This document shows, in pieces, positions 9,488 through 17,620 of a stretch of 64,000 bases of DNA. The stretch is from Flavobacteriaceae bacterium. Its GTDB lineage: Bacteria > Bacteroidota > Bacteroidia > Flavobacteriales > Flavobacteriaceae. Below the pieces are notes generated by a model. It saw only the letters and a program-made list of their open reading frames with translations. It did no database searches and was not told the DNA's origin. The stretch is from assembly GCA_027073495.1 (NCBI GenBank), contig JALSVQ010000192.1, forward strand, positions 1 through 64,000, given 5' to 3'. A program made the translations under genes and the position numbers. Position 1 is the first letter of the stretch; the number at the start of each line of letters is the position of its first letter.

Positions 9488-10336
9488 CTAATAATCGTTT
9501 AATGTTTCTGGATTTTGTGCTAATGCAGCTTCCAATTGTTCATCTGATGGTGCTTTTCCATGCCACGCATGTGTTCCCATCATAAAGTCAATGCCATTTC
9601 CCATTTGCGTATGCATAATAATACAGACAGGCTTTCCTTTTCCTGTTTTTACTTTGGCTTGAGTCAAACCTTCTAAAACAGATGCGATATCATTTCCTTT
9701 TGTTACTTCTATAACATCCCAACCAAATGCAGTGAACTTAGCTTTCAAATCGCCCATAGGAAGTACTTCGTCTAAGTCGCCATCTATTTGTTTGTGATTG
9801 TAGTCTATAGTTGCAATAAGATTATCTACTTTGTTTCCTGCGGCATAAAGTATCGCTTCCCAATTTTGTCCTTCTTGCAGTTCGCCATCTCCACTTAATG
9901 TGTAAACGAGATGCGAATCACTATTCATTTTTTTGGCTAAAGCAGCTCCAATTGCTACACTTAACCCTTGACCTAATGAACCCGAAGCAATACGAATGCC
10001 TGGAAGTCCCTCGTGTGTGGTTGGATGACCTTGCAATCTTGAATTGAGCAATCTAAATGTATTCAATTCTTCTACAGGAAAATAGCCACTACGAGCCAAA
10101 ATACTATAATATACAGGAGAAATATGACCGTTTGACAAAAAGAATAGGTCTTCATTGTTTCCATCCATAGTAAAATGCTTCGGATTGTAGTCCATTACTT
10201 CTTGAAAAAGACTTGCAAAAAACTCCACTGTTCCTAGTGATCCTCCAGGATGTCCTGACTGTACTTTATGTACCATGCGTACAATATCACGGCGCATTTG
10301 GATGCTTAATTGTTCTAAATTCTTAATTTTTGTCAT
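9488..10336 (-). CDS. Transketolase, N-terminal subunit
   Basis: The 282-residue protein is the thiamine-diphosphate-binding half of split transketolase. It has HKVQSGHPGGSLGTVEFFASL near the N-terminus and the ThDP motif GDGELQEGQNWEAILYAAG...IDYNHKQIDG. It ends with MGTHAWHGKAPSDEQL. The ORF track starts 20 codons too early. The ATG at 10336 gives the normal N-terminus MTKIKNLEQL and sits 16 nt downstream of a TACTTTTG promoter element. It is the first gene of an operon continuing with the C-terminal subunit, the outer-membrane barrel and the nuclease. Confidence 0.93.
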   Translation of the reverse strand: MTKIKNLEQLSIQMRRDIVRMVHKVQSGHPGGSLGTVEFFASLFQEVMDYNPKHFTMDGNNEDLFFLSNGHISPVYYSILARSGYFPVEELNTFRLLNSRLQGHPTTHEGLPGIRIASGSLGQGLSVAIGAALAKKMNSDSHLVYTLSGDGELQEGQNWEAILYAAGNKVDNLIATIDYNHKQIDGDLDEVLPMGDLKAKFTAFGWDVIEVTKGNDIASVLEGLTQAKVKTGKGKPVCIIMHTQMGNGIDFMMGTHAWHGKAPSDEQLEAALAQNPETLNDY

Positions 10337-10352
10337 AAATATTCTATTTGTT

Positions 10353-10360
10353 ACAAAAGT
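10353..10360 (-). promoter_or_regulatory. Predicted -7 element of transketolase operon
   Basis: TACTTTTG on the minus strand lies 16 nt before the chosen ATG at 10336. It supports that start over the longer ORF, whose extra codons would cover the promoter. Confidence 0.5.
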
Positions 10361-10396
10361 ACTTAAAAAAAATGTAGTTCTATTTATTAATTGCAC

Positions 10397-10426
10397 AAAA
10401 AAAAGCCCAACTTATAAGTTGGGCTT
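10397..10426 (-). terminator. Rho-independent terminator of the 120-residue exported protein gene
   Basis: A perfect 24-nt palindrome (AAGCCCAACTTA and its complement, 10403-10426) is followed on the minus strand by a T run. It lies 26 nt beyond the stop of the upstream minus-strand gene. Confidence 0.85.
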
Positions 10427-10451
10427 CCTCAATATATAAGTATTGATTAGT

Positions 10452-10814
10452 CTATTTTTGAGCTTTCAAATATTTTTTGAATTGCTTTTTTGAAAGAATC
10501 TCTTTCAGTTTTCCTTGGTAATTCATTTTGTCTTTAACAGCAGCTGTAATTGTAGCGATATCTGCTGGAGCAAATGATTCTTTTCCATCCATTTCTGCTA
10601 CAACCAATTGTTTTTGGATAGCGTAACCAACTACATTGTTCCACTTAGCTAGTTTAGTAGTTTGTTCTTCATCAAGTTTAACGGTACTTGCTATTTGTTT
10701 TGTTGCTGTTTTGATAAATCCTTTAACATCAAATGTTTCTGAAGTTACTTTTGCAGTTTGTGCTTGTAATGCAAATGTCAATATTAATGCAAAAACGGTG
10801 ATAATTCTTTTCAT
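10452..10814 (-). CDS. Small exported protein of unknown function
   Basis: The 120-residue protein has a clear signal peptide (MKRIITVFALILTFALQAQ). The mature part is helical and lysine-rich: TFDVKGFIKTATKQIASTVKLD ... LKEILSKKQFKKYLKAQK. The track start at 10850 adds 12 charged residues ahead of the signal peptide, so the ATG at 10814 is preferred. The C-terminal half resembles the short periplasmic helical proteins of Bacteroidota that share the pattern of LKEILSKKQFKKYL, but I cannot name a family. It has its own strong terminator and lies divergent from the regulator cluster. Confidence 0.75.
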   Translation of the reverse strand: MKRIITVFALILTFALQAQTAKVTSETFDVKGFIKTATKQIASTVKLDEEQTTKLAKWNNVVGYAIQKQLVVAEMDGKESFAPADIATITAAVKDKMNYQGKLKEILSKKQFKKYLKAQK

Positions 10815-10920
10815 CTTATTTTTATTTATTTGTTTAAATTCAAGGTTCAATTTTAAGAATTTTTTTTTAGTTGTGCAACTAAATAATTACTTAATAAAAA
10901 TAAATTTTAGTGCTAATTAA

Positions 10921-10961
10921 TTTGTTGTTTCATATAATTATTATAACTTTGCATTTCAAAG
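10921..10961 (+). promoter_or_regulatory. Promoter 1 of regulator cluster with embedded operator
   Basis: TTTG at 10921-10924, a 19-nt spacer and TAACTTTG at 10944-10951 make a near-ideal Bacteroidota promoter. The sequence CTTTGCATTTCAAAG (10947-10961) has inverted arms CTTTG/CAAAG and overlaps the -7 element. Its reverse complement occurs at the same place in promoter 2 (11916-11930), and both are followed by TACTTTT. A repressor bound here would block the polymerase. The downstream winged-helix protein is the obvious candidate, by inference. Confidence 0.65.
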
Positions 10962-10973
10962 TACTTTTACAAA

Positions 10974-11585
10974 ATGGAAGAAAAAGATTATTTACAAGAC
11001 CTATCAGCTATTAAAAATATGATGAATCGTTCGTCACGATTTATTAGTTTAAGTGGACTTTCGGGTATTATGGCAGGTAGTTATGCGCTTATTGGTGCTT
11101 GGTTTGCTAGAAGCATATTGTATAAATTTAAACACGGTATAAGCTATCGTCAAATTAATTATTTGACCAACGAGCTTTGGTTTATTGCTATTGCTGTAGC
11201 GGTATTTTCTATACTTACGGCCTATGTTTTAACCAGTAAACGTGCTAAAAAAAATGGTGAAGAAATTTGGGATGTTTCGACTAAAAATTTAGTAGTTGCT
11301 TTTTTAATTCCTTTGCTTACAGGTGGTGTTTTTGGACTTTTGCTATTGAATCAACGCTATTTTGGACTGATAGCACCGATAACTTTATTGTTTTATGGTT
11401 TGGCATTGATTAATGCGAGCAAATATACCTTGGGAACGGTTAAATATTTAGGGTTTTCAGAGCTTATTTTAGGTTTATTGTCAACCTACTTTGTAGGTTA
11501 TGGCCTGCTATTCTGGACACTAGGTTTTGGTGTAATGCATATTGTTTATGGTACAATAATGTACTTCCGTTATGAAAAAAAATAA
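10974..11585 (+). CDS. Six-helix membrane protein of unknown function
   Basis: The 203-residue protein starts with an acidic cytoplasmic segment (MEEKDYLQDLSAIKNMM) and then shows about six hydrophobic helices, including FISLSGLSGIMAGSYALIGAW, WFIAIAVAVFSILTAYVL and LVVAFLIPLLTGGVFGLLLL. No enzymatic motif is visible. It is followed after 7 nt by the winged-helix regulator, an arrangement I recall as common in Flavobacteriia. The pair suggests a membrane sensor or partner with its regulator. The function is unknown. Confidence 0.8.
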   Translation: MEEKDYLQDLSAIKNMMNRSSRFISLSGLSGIMAGSYALIGAWFARSILYKFKHGISYRQINYLTNELWFIAIAVAVFSILTAYVLTSKRAKKNGEEIWDVSTKNLVVAFLIPLLTGGVFGLLLLNQRYFGLIAPITLLFYGLALINASKYTLGTVKYLGFSELILGLLSTYFVGYGLLFWTLGFGVMHIVYGTIMYFRYEKK

Positions 11586-11592
11586 ATGATAG

Positions 11593-11895
11593 GTGAAAAC
11601 TATTTTACAAAATATTAATAAGGTTTTTGACAATCGGGTGCGTTTGGGCATTATGAGTGCTTTGATGGTCAATGAAAATCTCGATTTTAAATCGCTTAAA
11701 AAATTATTAGGTGTAACGGATGGTAATTTGGCAAGTCACATCAAATCGTTGCAAAAAGCGGGTTATATCGTGGTGATGAAACAATTTATTGCCAATAAAC
11801 CCAATACCAGTTATCAGATTTCGCTAGAAGGGCGTAATGCCTTCAAAAAACATATTGATGCATTGGAGCGTTTAATACAATTACGAAACAAATAA
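11593..11895 (+). CDS. Winged-helix transcriptional regulator (HTH_34-like)
   Basis: The 100-residue single-domain regulator begins MKTILQNINKVFDNRVRLGIMSALMVNENLD. The recognition region is FKSLKKLLGVTDGNLASHIKSLQKAGYIVVMKQF, and a wing (NKPNTSYQISLEGRNAF) and a C-terminal helix follow. This matches the small MarR/ArsR-like winged-helix family PF13601. The start is GTG at 11593, because the nearby ATG at 11586 opens only a ten-codon frame. It probably binds the CTTTG-N5-CAAAG sites overlapping the two promoters of this cluster, which would give autoregulation; this is inferred. No effector domain is visible. Confidence 0.88.
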   Translation: MKTILQNINKVFDNRVRLGIMSALMVNENLDFKSLKKLLGVTDGNLASHIKSLQKAGYIVVMKQFIANKPNTSYQISLEGRNAFKKHIDALERLIQLRNK

Positions 11896-11912
11896 CATTT
11901 TTTTTAACTTAT

Positions 11913-11930
11913 TAACTTTGAAATGCAAAG
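11913..11930 (+). promoter_or_regulatory. Promoter 2 of regulator cluster with reversed operator
   Basis: TAACTTTG (11913-11920) overlaps CTTTGAAATGCAAAG (11916-11930), which is the exact reverse complement of the operator in promoter 1. Both copies are followed by TACTTTT. It lies 20 nt before the ATG at 11950. The second promoter would let the Coq4-like gene and downstream genes be expressed under the same control as the regulator. Confidence 0.62.
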
Positions 11931-11949
11931 TACTTTTAATTACAATATA

Positions 11950-12426
11950 ATGAATATACGAACAACACTTTTGGTCTGGCTATATGATATATCAAAAAAA
12001 GCTTATGCGCAATATTTTAAAAAACAAGCACCTTGGAAAGCGACGCGGCAATCGTTGTTGTTTTATCCAAAAGACTCTTTGGCTTATGCTTTGGGAATGT
12101 TTTTGACCAAAAACAATTTCACTATGGAAGCCAAGCTCGAATCGCACGATGTTTTTCATACCATCATTGGTTTTGATACCAAAATACAAGATGAACTAGC
12201 CATGCAATATTTCTTAATGGGCAATGGCAAGCGTAGCGTTTATATGTTTTTAGTACTTATTTCAGGCTCATTTTTGTTTCCAGAGCATTGGATTTATTTT
12301 AAAAAATCATACCGAAAAGGTAAAGAAACACCGCCTTTTTATCATTGGAATTTTGAGAAAATGCTTGCTATTTCTTTACAGAAAATTCAACAAATTTTAT
12401 TTAATCAATCAATTTATACATTATAA
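11950..12426 (+). CDS. Coq4-like protein with HDxxHx11E motif
   Basis: The 158-residue soluble protein carries SHDVFHTIIGFDTKIQDE, which fits HDxxH-x11-E exactly. This is the metal-binding signature of Coq4, a scaffold or decarboxylase of ubiquinone synthesis. Around it are ESHDVFH and DELAMQYFLMGNG, as in bacterial Coq4-like proteins. Flavobacteriia normally use menaquinone, so the substrate here is probably not a ubiquinone precursor. The track start at 11923 lies inside the operator, so the ATG at 11950 (MNIRTTLLVWLYD) is chosen. It is 2 nt upstream of the DUF4173-type gene. Family assignment rests on motif reading. Confidence 0.68.
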   Translation: MNIRTTLLVWLYDISKKAYAQYFKKQAPWKATRQSLLFYPKDSLAYALGMFLTKNNFTMEAKLESHDVFHTIIGFDTKIQDELAMQYFLMGNGKRSVYMFLVLISGSFLFPEHWIYFKKSYRKGKETPPFYHWNFEKMLAISLQKIQQILFNQSIYTL

Positions 12427-12428
12427 TT

Positions 12429-13817
12429 ATGAAAACTATTTTAACAACTAGTACAGCGCTAATTTTTAGTGTTTTATTTTACAAACAAGCATTAGGACTC
12501 AATGTATTTCTATTTGCTGTCTTACTCGTTATTTTTGTTTTATATCAAAATAAAAATCGTTTTAACAAGCTCCAAATCTTAAATGGTATGCTCCTTATCA
12601 TTATGGCTTTTTTAGGTATTTTGTATCAAAATGCATTAACGCTCTATGCCATATTTTTTAGCTTATTGCTATTTGTAGGAAGCATTTCGAATGTACGTTC
12701 TAGTTCGTTTGTAATGCAACTTAACGGTTTGCTCTCGATTATATCAGGAGTACTAATGCATCGTTTTGAACAAGTAAAAATGCCTAAAGAAAACACCAAT
12801 AACAATGCGCTAAATTATGCTTATTGGTTTAAACTCTTGGCTGTTATCTCGGTTGTTTTATTTGTGTTCATAATGCTTTATCGTAATGCAAACCCTATTA
12901 TTAATGCCTTTATATCAAAAATAAATTTTGATTTCATCAGTTTACAATGGTTGTTTTTTACTGCCGCAGCTTATTATTTTATTAATAATATGGTTTATCC
13001 AACGGTCATAGAGCCGCTTACGAGTAAAGATTTGAACGCTTCTAATGCACTTGATTCGTCATCAAATAAAGTGCTTTCTGAACAAAAAACACACGAAAAA
13101 AACCAAATGGGAGTAGTGCTATTTTCATTATTAAATGTATTAATAGTATTTGTATTAGCTACAGACGTTATTTTTATGTTTCGTGATAAACAATTGAATG
13201 CAATGCAGCTTTCCGAACAGTTGCACCAAGGTGTTAATGCCTTAATTGTAGCCATAGTGAGCGCTATTTTTTTGATTTTGTACTTTTTTCAAGGCAATCT
13301 CAATTTTTATAAAGCCAATAGACGACTCAAACAAGTCACTTATCTTTGGATTGTACTTAACCTGTTTTTAGCAATGAGTACGTGGTACAAAAATTATCAA
13401 TATGTAAGTTCTTTTGGCTTAACATATAAGCGTATCGGTGTTTTTGTATATCTTATTTTGGCGCTTTCTGGGCTTATTTTTACATTTATTAAAGTCTATA
13501 AAATTAGAAACTTTTGGTTTCTTATGCGCAATACTATACGACAAGCTTTTATAGTTCTTTTTATCAGCGCATTAGTCCCTTGGGATACTTTAATTACACA
13601 TTATAATACCAAGTTTATTACAAATTTTGATATCAATTATCTGCTTAATCTAAACCATAATAAAGCGGTTTTATATGCTATAAAAGATAAATATCAATTT
13701 GAAAGGGATACTTACAATGTTATTGTAAAAAATTACAATGACTATAAAGCGGAGCAAGCCAAAAACACTTGGCAAGCTTATTCTTGGTATAATGTTAAGA
13801 CACAATTCAATGATTAA
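12429..13817 (+). CDS. DUF4173/DUF4153-type multi-pass membrane protein
   Basis: The 462-residue protein has roughly a dozen hydrophobic helices. The recognisable region runs from LQWLFFTAAAYYFINNMVYP through KNQMGVVLFSLLNVLIVFVLATDV to SEQLHQGVNALIVAIVSAIF. This arrangement matches the DUF4173 (DUF4153-related) membrane family. The C-terminal ~70 residues are soluble. Transport or sensing can only be guessed. It is embedded in the regulator cluster, overlapping the next gene by 8 nt. Confidence 0.8.
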   Translation: MKTILTTSTALIFSVLFYKQALGLNVFLFAVLLVIFVLYQNKNRFNKLQILNGMLLIIMAFLGILYQNALTLYAIFFSLLLFVGSISNVRSSSFVMQLNGLLSIISGVLMHRFEQVKMPKENTNNNALNYAYWFKLLAVISVVLFVFIMLYRNANPIINAFISKINFDFISLQWLFFTAAAYYFINNMVYPTVIEPLTSKDLNASNALDSSSNKVLSEQKTHEKNQMGVVLFSLLNVLIVFVLATDVIFMFRDKQLNAMQLSEQLHQGVNALIVAIVSAIFLILYFFQGNLNFYKANRRLKQVTYLWIVLNLFLAMSTWYKNYQYVSSFGLTYKRIGVFVYLILALSGLIFTFIKVYKIRNFWFLMRNTIRQAFIVLFISALVPWDTLITHYNTKFITNFDINYLLNLNHNKAVLYAIKDKYQFERDTYNVIVKNYNDYKAEQAKNTWQAYSWYNVKTQFND

Positions 13818-14208
13818 AGCGATTTCTTCTACCGCACTCCGCTCAAGTTTAATGGCGTCGGGCTTATTAATATTGATAATAATGATGAATGAAACAGTTG
13901 GCGTTTATATTGTTTTGATAGCTTTTATCAGTTTTATTATCACTTTTTTCATAGCGCTGTTTATGATAATTGCCACTGTCGTTCCTTTGATACTATATGG
14001 TTTGCTTATTCAGCATAGTACTATAGAAACTGTTTTTAAGCAATTCTTCCCTTATTATGCATTATTTTCTTTTGGATTCTGTGTCTATTTGTCTTTAAGC
14101 GATGATGAAGCATATTACATTTTTGTTCCTGCATTTTTCACTTCCATAATGGCTTGGTTATGGCTTTTCAAATCACTTCTAAATACTAATTATGAAAACA
14201 AATACTAA
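13810..14208 (+). CDS. Small multi-pass membrane protein
   Basis: The 132-residue protein has about four hydrophobic helices (ASGLLILIIMMNETVGVYIV, FISFIITFFIALFMIIATVV and two more). The track start at 13738 would run 80 nt into the DUF4173-type gene, so the ATG at 13810, overlapping that stop by 8 nt, is preferred. The 3' end overlaps the DUF1361 gene by 17 nt. These overlaps suggest translational coupling. No family is recognised. Confidence 0.7.
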   Translation: MIKAISSTALRSSLMASGLLILIIMMNETVGVYIVLIAFISFIITFFIALFMIIATVVPLILYGLLIQHSTIETVFKQFFPYYALFSFGFCVYLSLSDDEAYYIFVPAFFTSIMAWLWLFKSLLNTNYENKY

Positions 14209-14821
14209 AATACTAGTACTAACAGTCTTGAGTTTCTTACTTTTAAAATATAGAATTCATACAACACAAAGTTATTTTTATCTCTTTCTGATATGGAACT
14301 TGTTTTTGGCATTTGTGCCATTAGGATTAAGCACGTATTTGTCTCAAAATATAAATAAATATAGTGTGTTCGCCATTTTTCCTATTTGGTTGCTCTTTTT
14401 GCCTAACGCACCTTATATTTTTACAGATTTAATACATTTGGGAAAATACAGTAAAATGGGGTTTTGGTATGATTTAGTACTCATTAGCAGTTTTGCAAGC
14501 ACAGGAATGTTAGCATATTTTATTACAGTAAAGCAAATGTATGTTATTTTAAAACAGTATTTAAAACCCAAAAACGTACAGTTGCTATTTGTTTTTATAG
14601 CATTTCTCAATGGTTTTGGCATTTATTTAGGGCGTTTCTTACGTTGGAATTCTTGGGATATTATTCATAAACCAAATAAGTTGTTTTTGGAAATATTTAC
14701 ACGCTTAAGGCATCCAATTGTACATATTAATTCGTGGTTATTTACTGTAGCATTTGGTAGTATTCTTGCTCTAGGTTTTTGGAGAATAGTGATTCAGGAA
14801 TTGAAAAACGAGAAACTATAA
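14192..14821 (+). CDS. DUF1361 family membrane protein
   Basis: The 209-residue protein has about six hydrophobic helices. It contains the DUF1361 hallmark LFLPNAPYIFTDLIHLGKY and YLGRFLRWNSWDIIHKP. The family is widespread in bacteria and has no assigned function. It is the last gene of the cluster that starts at 10974 and overlaps the preceding gene by 17 nt. An imperfect stem-loop follows 12 nt after the stop. Confidence 0.88.
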   Translation: MKTNTKILVLTVLSFLLLKYRIHTTQSYFYLFLIWNLFLAFVPLGLSTYLSQNINKYSVFAIFPIWLLFLPNAPYIFTDLIHLGKYSKMGFWYDLVLISSFASTGMLAYFITVKQMYVILKQYLKPKNVQLLFVFIAFLNGFGIYLGRFLRWNSWDIIHKPNKLFLEIFTRLRHPIVHINSWLFTVAFGSILALGFWRIVIQELKNEKL

Positions 14822-14833
14822 AACAATAATAGG

Positions 14834-14870
14834 TGTCTTAAAAGGCTATAGGCCGCTTTGCTGTAAGACA
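14834..14870 (+). other. Imperfect long stem-loop after DUF1361 gene
   Basis: TGTCTTA (14834-14840) pairs with TAAGACA (14864-14870), and AAAGGC pairs internally with GCC..TTT with a two-base bulge. No T run follows, so it is not a classic terminator. It may stabilise the 3' end of the cluster mRNA. Confidence 0.35.
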
Positions 14871-14932
14871 ATCTCAAATATATCAAACGCAAGTGATTTT
14901 AGACGGTAACAGTAATAAATAATCTAAGATTC

Positions 14933-14940
14933 TATTTTTG
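14933..14940 (+). promoter_or_regulatory. Predicted -7 element of minimal T9SS protein gene
   Basis: TATTTTTG matches TAnnTTTG and lies 47 nt before the ATG at 14988. Confidence 0.45.
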
Positions 14941-14987
14941 GTAGGGTTTTTGCAATATGAATAGTTATAGTATTAAATAGAAAGATT

Positions 14988-15293
14988 ATGAAAAAAAGAT
15001 TACTTATTATATTGCTCGCATTTTATAGCTTTGGTTTTGCTCAAAATCAAACCGAAAAGCAGTTGAATCAAGATATTACCTTTGCTATTTATCCTAATCC
15101 TGTGCATCAAGTGTTTCATATTAAAACGGATGAAGTTATTGTCAAAGTAAAGATTTTTAATATTCTGGGAAAACAAGTGGAGCAGTTTGATACGCAAGAA
15201 AAATATGATGTTTCGGAACTGAAAAGAGGAATATACTTACTGCATCTCGAAACAGCATCTGGTATTGCAGTTCGTAAACTAGTTGTTAAGTAG
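14988..15293 (+). CDS. Minimal T9SS type A sorting-domain protein
   Basis: The whole 101-residue product is a signal peptide (MKKRLLIILLAFYSFGFAQ), a linker of about 13 residues and a type A sorting domain. The domain reads YPNPVHQVFHIKTDE, KIFNILGKQVEQFDT, LKRGIYLLHLETASG and ends VRKLVVK. The sorting domain directs export through the type IX system and is normally removed on attachment. There is almost no cargo. It may be a truncated ancestor, a decoy or carrier for the sortase, or a released peptide. It stands alone with its own promoter. Confidence 0.85.
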   Translation: MKKRLLIILLAFYSFGFAQNQTEKQLNQDITFAIYPNPVHQVFHIKTDEVIVKVKIFNILGKQVEQFDTQEKYDVSELKRGIYLLHLETASGIAVRKLVVK

Positions 15294-15328
15294 TATTTTA
15301 CAGATCAATACATTATGATATTTTCAAA

Positions 15329-16120
15329 CTACATATTACGATGCAGTGCTTTGAAATAAGCAAAAGCATTAATGAGGCGCGAACCATACCAAGAAAAATA
15401 TTCTCCAGATACCAAAATGGTTTTTATGCCTGTTTGTTTTTCTAATGCAATCACATCATTATCCTTAAAAGGGTAGGGCTCAGAGCTAAGTAATAATAGT
15501 TCTGCATCAGCGAGTTCTGCGAGTTCAATTTGAGGATAATGACCTTTATTAGAAATACTATTTTCAAATTTGTTTAATGCCAATAATGTATTGATAAACG
15601 TAGCTTCTCCAGCGACCATCCAAGGGTTTTTCCAAATAAAATAAGCCACTTTTTTTATTTTTTTATTTTTAATAAATTCAATAAAATCTATTTTTTTTGT
15701 AATGATTTCTTGATTAATTTCCATTGCTTTTTCTTCGCATTTGAGCATTGTTCCTAGTGTGGTGATAAGATTTAAAGTATCTTCAATAGTGTTGATATCA
15801 CTTACAAAAACAGGTGCTATTTGCTGCAATTTCAAAACCATTTCTTGCGTATTTTCCTCTTTATTGCATAAGATAAAATCAGGTTTAAGGGCTTTTATTT
15901 TTTCGAAGTTTACTTGCTTTGTGCCGCCAACTTGTACTTTTTCTTTCCGTAAATGTTTTGGATATATACAAAAGCGTGTAATACCTACAAGCTGTTGTTC
16001 CAAACCTAAATCAACAAGCAATTCTGTGAGCGATGGCACAAGTGAGATAATACGTTTAGGAACTTGCTCTAGTGTCAGTTCAAAGCCTAAAGCATCAACT
16101 ATTTTTTTGGGATAAGCCAT
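15329..16120 (-). CDS. BtuF-like helical-backbone metal receptor, no signal peptide
   Basis: The 263-residue protein has the bilobal substrate-binding fold of the BtuF/FepB class. Typical segments are [54 protein letters not shown] and [19 protein letters not shown]. Canonical members bind cobalamin or iron chelates in the periplasm. Here translation starts [12 protein letters not shown] with no signal peptide, so it may be cytoplasmic. The start overlaps the end of the sodium symporter gene by 22 nt. No permease or ATPase is nearby. The ligand is unknown. Confidence 0.83.
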   Translation of the reverse strand: MAYPKKIVDALGFELTLEQVPKRIISLVPSLTELLVDLGLEQQLVGITRFCIYPKHLRKEKVQVGGTKQVNFEKIKALKPDFILCNKEENTQEMVLKLQQIAPVFVSDINTIEDTLNLITTLGTMLKCEEKAMEINQEIITKKIDFIEFIKNKKIKKVAYFIWKNPWMVAGEATFINTLLALNKFENSISNKGHYPQIELAELADAELLLLSSEPYPFKDNDVIALEKQTGIKTILVSGEYFSWYGSRLINAFAYFKALHRNM

Positions 16121-17556
16121 AAACCTAAAAATGTAATTAATCCGTTAATACCCAAAAGTTCAAACCCGAAGTGATAACCAGTTTTAAGCGGTACAAAATA
16201 GTTTAGTGCATAACTTATAGCTACTGATAGTACGCTAATTATGGGTATCCATTCACCTTTAACTTTTTTGCCTATAAAAATAGCAAAGAAGAAGATTCCC
16301 ATAAGTGGGCCATACGTGTATGAAGCGATAGTGAATAACCCTGTAATAACACTTTGATCGAGCAGTTCATAAAACAAGATGATAATTAGTATTAAAGCAA
16401 TAGATACCAGAATATGTGTTTTCTTACGCAGTGCTTCTTGCTCGCTTTTTTCTTTTTTCTCGATATCTAAAAAATCCACACAAACAGAAGTAGTAAGCGA
16501 TGTTAATGCAGAATCAGCACTAGAATATGCAGCAGCTATCAAACCTAAGATAAATACAATAGCAAGCGGCATGCCTAAACCACTATTAACGGCTATTTCT
16601 GGAAATAATAAATCAGTTCGTGTTTTTCCAGCAATCATCGGTATTTCAATACCTTTTTGGTTGGCGTAGATAAATAGTAATGCTCCTAGAGATAGAAAAA
16701 TAAAATTAACAAAAACCAATAAGCTAATCATGCTAAACATGTTTTTTTGTGCATCTTTAAGATTGCGACAGGTCAAATTTTTCTGCATCATATCTTGATC
16801 CAAACCTGTCATTGCTATTGCCATAAAAGCACCACCAAATAGTGATTTCCAAAAATAGGATTTGCTTTTGAAATCATCAAAAAATAGAATTTTATTGTAT
16901 TCTTTTAAAGCATCTGAATGTAAAAAATCTTGAACAGACCAATTCAATTGATTTAAAATAAAGAAAATTGCCATTATAACAGCTGCAAGCATAAAAAATG
17001 TTTGCAAGGTATCTGTCCAAACTATGGTTTTTATTCCTGCACGATGTGTATAGACCCAAATAAGTGCAATAGAAAAAATAACGGTGACAGCAAAAGGCAC
17101 GCCTAACTGTTCAAAAATAAGATATTGAAAGGTCAGCGCAACTAAATATAGTCGAAAAGCCGCTCCTATAGTTCGTGATAGTAAGAAAAAAGCGGCTCCA
17201 GTTTTATGTGCTTCTGTTCCCAATTTTTTATCAAGATATTGGTAGATAGAAGTAACATTAGCTTTATAATAAATAGGTAATAATACATAAATAATGACCA
17301 TTGTACCGATAAAAAAACCAAATACCATTTGCATATAGCTAAAGTGAGCAGTGCCAACAGTTCCAGGTACAGAAATAAAGGTAACTCCAGAAAGTGTAGC
17401 GCCAATCATTCCAAAAGCAACCAAATACCAAGGCGATTGTTTTCCTGCTTTAAAAAAAGCTTCATTTGAAGTGCTTTTTCTACTCGTAAGATAGGAGATG
17501 AGCATCAAAAGAAAAAAATAGCCAACAATAAGTATAATAATATGTAGTGGTTTCAT
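16099..17556 (-). CDS. Sodium:solute symporter (SSS family)
   Basis: The 485-residue transporter has about 13 hydrophobic segments and the SSS-type pattern [21 protein letters not shown] and [22 protein letters not shown]. The second motif contains the Na2 sodium-site serines. The ORF track starts at 17724 inside recR on the other strand and adds 56 unrelated residues. The ATG at 17556 gives the usual N-terminal helix [18 protein letters not shown]. The substrate cannot be told from sequence; sugars, proline and pantothenate are all used in this family. It overlaps the BtuF-like gene and diverges from recR. Confidence 0.9.
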   Translation of the reverse strand: MKPLHIIILIVGYFFLLMLISYLTSRKSTSNEAFFKAGKQSPWYLVAFGMIGATLSGVTFISVPGTVGTAHFSYMQMVFGFFIGTMVIIYVLLPIYYKANVTSIYQYLDKKLGTEAHKTGAAFFLLSRTIGAAFRLYLVALTFQYLIFEQLGVPFAVTVIFSIALIWVYTHRAGIKTIVWTDTLQTFFMLAAVIMAIFFILNQLNWSVQDFLHSDALKEYNKILFFDDFKSKSYFWKSLFGGAFMAIAMTGLDQDMMQKNLTCRNLKDAQKNMFSMISLLVFVNFIFLSLGALLFIYANQKGIEIPMIAGKTRTDLLFPEIAVNSGLGMPLAIVFILGLIAAAYSSADSALTSLTTSVCVDFLDIEKKEKSEQEALRKKTHILVSIALILIIILFYELLDQSVITGLFTIASYTYGPLMGIFFFAIFIGKKVKGEWIPIISVLSVAISYALNYFVPLKTGYHFGFELLGINGLITFLGLWLIPKK

Positions 17557-17608
17557 AAAACTTAAATTTGAGTTTGACAAACTTAACAAAAAATAAGGAA
17601 ATATAGTG

Positions 17609-17616
17609 TATATTTG
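17609..17616 (+). promoter_or_regulatory. Predicted -7 element of recR
   Basis: TATATTTG, four bases (ccca) and then ATG at 17621. The spacing is the same as for uvrD, dnaB and uvrB, which predicts a leaderless mRNA. It also rules out the GTG at 17606 as a start. Confidence 0.55.
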
Positions 17617-17620
17617 CCCA

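Noticed and set aside
11923-12426. Upstream ATG at 11923 as start of the Coq4-like gene
   Set aside because: It lies inside the operator and -7 region and adds nine residues without a conserved role; ATG 11950 is preferred.
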